NCBI GenBank assembly: GCA_030044395.1
Contig: JASHVW010000278.1
Span: 1 to 10,236, forward strand
Length of the DNA: 10,236 nt
Origin: Verrucomicrobiia bacterium
Lineage (GTDB): Bacteria > Verrucomicrobiota > Verrucomicrobiia > Limisphaerales > UBA11358
Direction of reading: 5' to 3'
A model generated the notes under the pieces. That model saw only the letters and a list, made by a program, of their open reading frames with translations. It was not told the origin of the DNA and did no database searches. This document shows positions 7,161 to 10,236 of this stretch, piece after piece. Numbering within the stretch: the first letter of the stretch is position 1; each line of letters begins with the position of its first letter. Made by a program: the position numbers and the translations under genes.

Positions 7161-7907
7161 ATGAACATCGAAGTCATCCTGACGCCGGCGGAATTGCCGG
7201 CGCTTGCCCGGCGCGATTTAAGCGCGGCAGCGGGCGTTGTCTTTGACGTGCTGCGCGCCACAACCACTCTCGTGACGGCTTTGCATAACGGCGCAAAAGA
7301 GGCCATTCCCGTCAGCGAGATCGCCGAGGCACTTGCCATCCGCAAAAAGCGCCCGGAAGTGTTGCTGGGCGGCGAGCGGCAGGGACTGAAAATTCACGCC
7401 AAAGGAATTGATTTTGATTTCGGCAATTCACCGCGGGAATACACGCCGGAAAAAGTGCGCGGCAAAACGGTTATCTCGACCACCACGAACGGCACCAGGG
7501 CCTTGCGGGCATGCGCGGGAGCAAAAACCGTCCTCGCGTCGTCGTTTTTGAACCTGGGCGCGACGGCGGAATTTATCCGGGCGCAAAAGTTCGATACACT
7601 TTTGATTGTCTGCGCGGGAACGCACGAGCATGCGGCATTGGAAGACATTTTAGCCGCCGGCGCCCTTTGCGAAATCGTCTCCGGGAGAAACAACATCTTA
7701 TCGGATTCAGCAAAAGTTGCGTTTTACGCATTTACCCAGGTGAAGCCCGTTTTTGGCCGTGTGGTCCGCCGTTCACTGAATGCCCGGCGCCTTTTGTCCA
7801 TCCCGGCCTTGCATGATGACGTGGCGTTCTGCCTGAAAAGGGACATTTTCGACAAGGCGGCGGCGCTTGGCCACGATGGGGCTTTGCGGCTGGTTTGCTC
7901 CCCATAG
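7161..7907 (+). CDS. comB: ComB-family 2-phosphosulfolactate phosphatase-like protein
   Basis: 248 residues, the usual family length. ComB hydrolyses (R)-2-phospho-3-sulfolactate to sulfolactate with Mg2+; in methanogens this is a step toward coenzyme M. Family signatures are all present: VVFDVLRATTT (26-36), LLGGERQG (68-75), IDFDFGNSP (83-91), STTTNGTRAL (106-115), IVCAGTHE (149-156) with the acidic ALEDILAAG, and the C-terminal ARRLLSIPALHDDVAFCL. No other coenzyme M or sulfolactate gene is visible in the window, so the actual substrate in this organism is uncertain; bacterial members are often annotated by homology only. It begins 24 bases after the glycosylase and is probably the last gene of the operon. 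The start is the ATG at 7161 with only a weak GAAG upstream. Confidence 0.88.
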   Translation: MNIEVILTPAELPALARRDLSAAAGVVFDVLRATTTLVTALHNGAKEAIPVSEIAEALAIRKKRPEVLLGGERQGLKIHAKGIDFDFGNSPREYTPEKVRGKTVISTTTNGTRALRACAGAKTVLASSFLNLGATAEFIRAQKFDTLLIVCAGTHEHAALEDILAAGALCEIVSGRNNILSDSAKVAFYAFTQVKPVFGRVVRRSLNARRLLSIPALHDDVAFCLKRDIFDKAAALGHDGALRLVCSP

Positions 7908-7960
7908 GAATTTGGCACCCGGTACTGTCCCAATTTGGGCGGTCCTTGGCGCGGTTCCTT

Positions 7961-7972
7961 CTCCCGCGGGAG
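7961..7972. repeat. Perfect 12-bp palindrome CTCCCGCGGGAG
   Basis: The 12 bases equal their own reverse complement with no spacer. The flanking sequence (AGCGGGATAAGGTG and GGATGAGGG just downstream) repeats the G-rich theme. It could be part of a dispersed intergenic repeat or a symmetric protein-binding site. As RNA it could form only a strained loop, so a DNA-level role or repeat origin is more likely than a terminator. Confidence 0.5.
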
Positions 7973-8021
7973 CGGGATAAGGTGTCCGAAGGACGGATGA
8001 GGGTTGTGGGGAGAAAACCGA

Positions 8022-8049
8022 TTGAAGCGCCGGCAAATTAGGATACTAA
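8022..8049 (+). promoter_or_regulatory. Weak candidate promoter for the helicase gene
   Basis: TTGAAG (8022-8027) and TACTAA (8044-8049) are separated by 16 bases, about 50 bases before the GTG start. The matches to the sigma-70 consensus are 4/6 and 3/6. The AT-rich setting and the preceding 195-base gap make a promoter here plausible, but the match alone is poor evidence. Confidence 0.25.
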
Positions 8050-8102
8050 CTAACACCCGATGTGCTTGCTTTACGCGACGAAGAAATTAAACTCCGCGCC
8101 CC

Positions 8103-10139
8103 GTGTTAAATCTTAATTCGCTCAATCCGCAACAGCGGCGCGCCGTGGAGACCCTGAACGGCCCGGTTTTGATTTTGGCCGGCGCGGGCACGGGCAAAAC
8201 ACGGGTCATCACCCATCGCATCGCACATCTGATTGCGCGGGGCGTGGCGCCGCGAAATATCCTCGCCATTACCTTCACCAACAAGGCCGCGCGGGAAATG
8301 CAGCAACGGGCCGCTCAATTGATTCCACGAAGGACAACTGCCGACGATTCGTCGCATCGCCCGACGATCTGCACGTTCCACTCGCTCGGGGTCCGAATTC
8401 TGCGCCAGCATATCGAGCGGCTCGGTTACAAACGGAATTTTGTGATTTATGACGAGGCGGAGCAGCTCGGTGTGGTCAGAAAAATCCTCGCGCAGATTTC
8501 TGCCAAAGGTGAAAAGATGGATCCGGCTGCGGTTTTAGGCTTTTTAAGCCGGTTCAAAAACGGCGGTGAGAATTCCGCAGCGTCTGCCGGCGAAAATGTC
8601 CGGGCGCTGGCGCAGCATGTGCGTACGCGTTACGAATCCGCTTTGCGCGCCTGCAATGCCGTGGATTTCGACGATTTGATTTTGCTGACGCTGAAACTTT
8701 TTGCCGAACATCCCGACGTGCTGGAGCAATGCCGCGCCAAATACCGATATGTGATGGCGGATGAATACCAGGATACCAACGGCACGCAATTTCAACTCAT
8801 TCGCGCACTGGCGGAAAAGCACCACAACCTGTGCGTGGTGGGCGATGACGACCAAAGCATTTACGGCTGGCGGGGCGCTGAAATCGGGAATTTGCTGAAC
8901 CTCGAAAAGCATTTTCCCACGGTTAAAACCATCAAGTTGGAACAAAATTACCGCTCGACCAATACGATTCTTCTCGCGGCCAATGCCATTATCAAAAACA
9001 ACGAGCGCCGTCGTGCCAAGGAATTGTGGTCGGACAAAGGCACGGGGAACAAAATTCTCCTTCGCGCTTTTCCGAATGATGAGGACGAGGCGCGGAGCAT
9101 CGTGGAACAGATTGAATTTGCACGGCTGGCGCATCGGACTTCGTGGGCGGACAATGCCATCCTCTTTCGGACCAACGCGCAGTCGCGCCCGCTGGAGACG
9201 GCGCTGCGGCAGGCCGGCGTGCGGTATCATTTGATTGGCGGCCAAAGCTTTTTTGACCGGCGCGAGGTGCGTGATTTCCTCGCTTATCTAAAAATGCTCA
9301 TCAATCCGCACGACGATATCAGTTTGTTGCGGATTGCCAATGTGCCGGCGCGCGGTTTGAGCGACGTCACGATGGAACGCCTGCTGGCCTCCAGTCACGA
9401 GCACAAATGCTCCGTCTTCAGCGCCATGAAGAATCCGTTGGTGCAGATCATCTTTCAAAGGAAAACGCGCGAAAGTGTCGAAGCTTTCGTGGAATTTATA
9501 GAACGCACGCACGCGCTGTTGCTTGAGGGAATCGCTTCGCCGCGCCCATTGGAGACATGGACTGAACGGTTTTTGGAGGAAACCGGCTATTTCGACGAAT
9601 TGCGGCGCAGCGAAAAAAATCCCGAGGAGGGCGAAAACCGGGTCCGGAATCTGCGGGAGTTGATTGCGACCCTGGATAACGCGGGCGAGCCAAGCGCCCC
9701 GGCGGCCGGCCGGCTGCAATGTTTCCTCGAAGACGTGACCCTGGACGCCGAACGCGAAGAGGACAAGGAAAAGGCCAGCGACGCCGTAACCCTCATCACC
9801 ATGCACAGTTGCAAGGGGCTGGAATTTCCGCGCGTGTATATCGTGGGATTGGAGGAAGGTCTGCTGCCGCATTCGCGCTCGACCGTCGAAGGAACCCTCG
9901 CCGAGGAGCGGCGGCTCTTTTACGTCGCGGTGACACGGGCGATGCACACGCTCGCCATCAGTCATTGTGCCGGGCGCAAAAGGTACGGGACACTGATTCC
10001 CTGCCATCCCTCCCGCTTTCTCAAAGAGTTGCCGGCGGAATTGATCGAAGAACCCGAGAGCACACCGGTGAGCCAGGAGAGGGGAAAAAACCTGTTTGCC
10101 GCCCTGCGCAGCGGGGCAGGATTGGAAACAGCTAAGTAA
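8103..10139 (+). CDS. UvrD/Rep-family ATP-dependent 3'-5' DNA helicase (Rep-like)
   Basis: 678 residues. A superfamily 1A helicase that unwinds DNA in replication restart and repair. All motifs are seen: Q-motif LNPQQRRAVE (7-16), Walker A AGAGTGKT (26-33), Ia ITFTNKAAREM (56-66), TFHSLG (91-96), II DEYQDT (220-225), III VGDDDQSIYGWRG (246-258), IV NYRST (282-286), V TMHSCKGLEF (566-575) and VI EERRLFYVAVTRA (601-613). Length close to E. coli Rep, and the ending RKRYGTLIPCHPSRFLKELP, resemble Rep more than UvrD/PcrA. After the PSRFL block only ~38 residues remain, so the C-terminal RNA-polymerase-binding Tudor domain of PcrA/UvrD is absent. An in-frame TAA at 8088-8090 leaves GTG 8103 as the first start, and the protein beginning there (LNSLNPQQR) aligns with the family N-terminus. 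There is no strong Shine-Dalgarno. It is separated from comB by 195 bases and may be its own transcription unit. Confidence 0.95.
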   Translation: MLNLNSLNPQQRRAVETLNGPVLILAGAGTGKTRVITHRIAHLIARGVAPRNILAITFTNKAAREMQQRAAQLIPRRTTADDSSHRPTICTFHSLGVRILRQHIERLGYKRNFVIYDEAEQLGVVRKILAQISAKGEKMDPAAVLGFLSRFKNGGENSAASAGENVRALAQHVRTRYESALRACNAVDFDDLILLTLKLFAEHPDVLEQCRAKYRYVMADEYQDTNGTQFQLIRALAEKHHNLCVVGDDDQSIYGWRGAEIGNLLNLEKHFPTVKTIKLEQNYRSTNTILLAANAIIKNNERRRAKELWSDKGTGNKILLRAFPNDEDEARSIVEQIEFARLAHRTSWADNAILFRTNAQSRPLETALRQAGVRYHLIGGQSFFDRREVRDFLAYLKMLINPHDDISLLRIANVPARGLSDVTMERLLASSHEHKCSVFSAMKNPLVQIIFQRKTRESVEAFVEFIERTHALLLEGIASPRPLETWTERFLEETGYFDELRRSEKNPEEGENRVRNLRELIATLDNAGEPSAPAAGRLQCFLEDVTLDAEREEDKEKASDAVTLITMHSCKGLEFPRVYIVGLEEGLLPHSRSTVEGTLAEERRLFYVAVTRAMHTLAISHCAGRKRYGTLIPCHPSRFLKELPAELIEEPESTPVSQERGKNLFAALRSGAGLETAK

Positions 10140-10156
10140 TCCCGGCGTGGATATTC

Positions 10157-10188
10157 CTGCAATAAAGTTCTCTGCAATAAAGTTCTCT
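10157..10188. repeat. Perfect tandem duplication, 2 x 15 bp (TGCAATAAAGTTCTC)
   Basis: Copies at 10158-10172 and 10173-10187 are identical; the period-15 match extends one base on each side (10157-10188). It lies in non-coding DNA 18 bases after the helicase stop and about 15 bases before the palindromic operator. It could be a simple slippage duplication or paired binding sites for a regulator. Two copies without spacers exclude a CRISPR array. Confidence 0.8.
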
Positions 10189-10204
10189 TGCTTTTCGCGC
10201 GCGC

Positions 10205-10222
10205 TTGTGAAAAAATTCACAA
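10205..10222. promoter_or_regulatory. Predicted Rex operator (TTGTGAA-AAAA-TTCACAA)
   Basis: An 18-bp perfect inverted repeat with a 4-base A/T centre. It equals the Rex consensus TTGTGAA-N4-TTCACAA at all 14 fixed positions; the symmetry extends one pair further each way (C10204 with G10223) and another (G10203 with C10224). Rex is the NADH/NAD+-sensing repressor of fermentation, respiration and NAD-related genes. The same bases also satisfy the CRP/FNR-family pattern TGTGA-N6-TCACA, so a CRP-type regulator is the main alternative. A hairpin function in RNA is less likely, since only TTATGG follows and there is no T run. The regulated gene would start beyond the right edge of the window. Confidence 0.6.
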
Positions 10223-10236
10223 GCTTATGGCACACG

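Larger units (their letters stand above)
7908..8102. other. Structured intergenic region between comB and the helicase gene
   Basis: 195 bases without a supported gene. It holds an imperfect hairpin at 7924-7943 (ACTG, one bulged T, CCC, loop AATTT, then GGGCGGT including one G-T pair). Next come a perfect 12-bp palindrome CTCCCGCGGGAG (7961-7972) and a small stem GTCC-GAA-GGAC (7984-7994). It ends in an AT-rich stretch before the helicase start. None of the hairpins is followed by a T run, so no intrinsic terminator is claimed. The middle part has the GC-rich, self-complementary look of dispersed intergenic repeats, but only one copy exists in this window. Confidence 0.5.

Noticed and set aside
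7924..7943. Hairpin after comB as an intrinsic terminator
   Set aside because: The stem has a bulge and a G-T pair, and no T run follows.
10157..10224. Tandem repeat plus palindrome as a CRISPR fragment or mobile-element end
   Set aside because: The two repeat copies have no spacer, the palindrome is unrelated to them in sequence, and no transposase or Cas gene is present.
9288..10235. A 315-codon open frame on the minus strand that begins in the right-hand intergenic region
   Set aside because: It is antisense to the conserved C-terminal half of the helicase, shows no family motif, and its start would lie inside the Rex-like palindrome.

Overview
The window is a densely coded, moderately GC-rich bacterial chromosome segment with nine genes, all on the + strand. 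It contains no mobile element, CRISPR array, tRNA or rRNA that I can recognise. The mix of families (a YugP-type membrane zinc peptidase, a compact RpoD-like sigma factor followed directly by apt, a PAP2/ArnT-like fusion, an OGG1-type glycosylase, ComB, and a Rep-like helicase) fits a Gram-negative-type member of the Verrucomicrobia/Pedosphaera-Limisphaerales lineage. That placement rests on general resemblance, not on a search.

Layout: (1) 2-367, 3' part of uracil phosphoribosyltransferase (upp), cut by the window edge. (2) 429-1553, M24-family Xaa-Pro peptidase. (3) 1703-2413, YugP-like membrane zinc peptidase. (4) 2478-7907, a tight five-gene run: sigma-70 factor, apt, PAP2-phosphatase/glycosyltransferase fusion, OGG1-like DNA glycosylase, ComB-like phosphatase. 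Two of its junctions have no spacer at all (stop codon directly followed by ATG), so it is probably one operon. (5) 7908-8102, a structured intergenic region with a perfect 12-bp palindrome. (6) 8103-10139, Rep/UvrD-family helicase. (7) 10140-10236, an intergenic edge with a perfect 15-bp tandem duplication followed by a perfect 18-bp palindrome that matches the Rex operator consensus.

Functionally the window joins nucleobase salvage (upp, apt), proteolysis and dipeptide turnover (M24, YugP), transcription initiation (sigma factor), envelope lipid or glycan modification (the fusion) and DNA maintenance (OGG-like glycosylase, Rep-like helicase). It looks mostly like a housekeeping neighbourhood. 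The points most worth a second look are the Rex-like operator at the right edge, which predicts NADH/NAD+-responsive control of a gene just outside the window; the single-chain lipid phosphatase plus sugar transferase; and substitutions at DNA-contacting positions in the OGG-like enzyme and the sigma factor. I do not see convincing evidence of an entirely new defence or mobile system.
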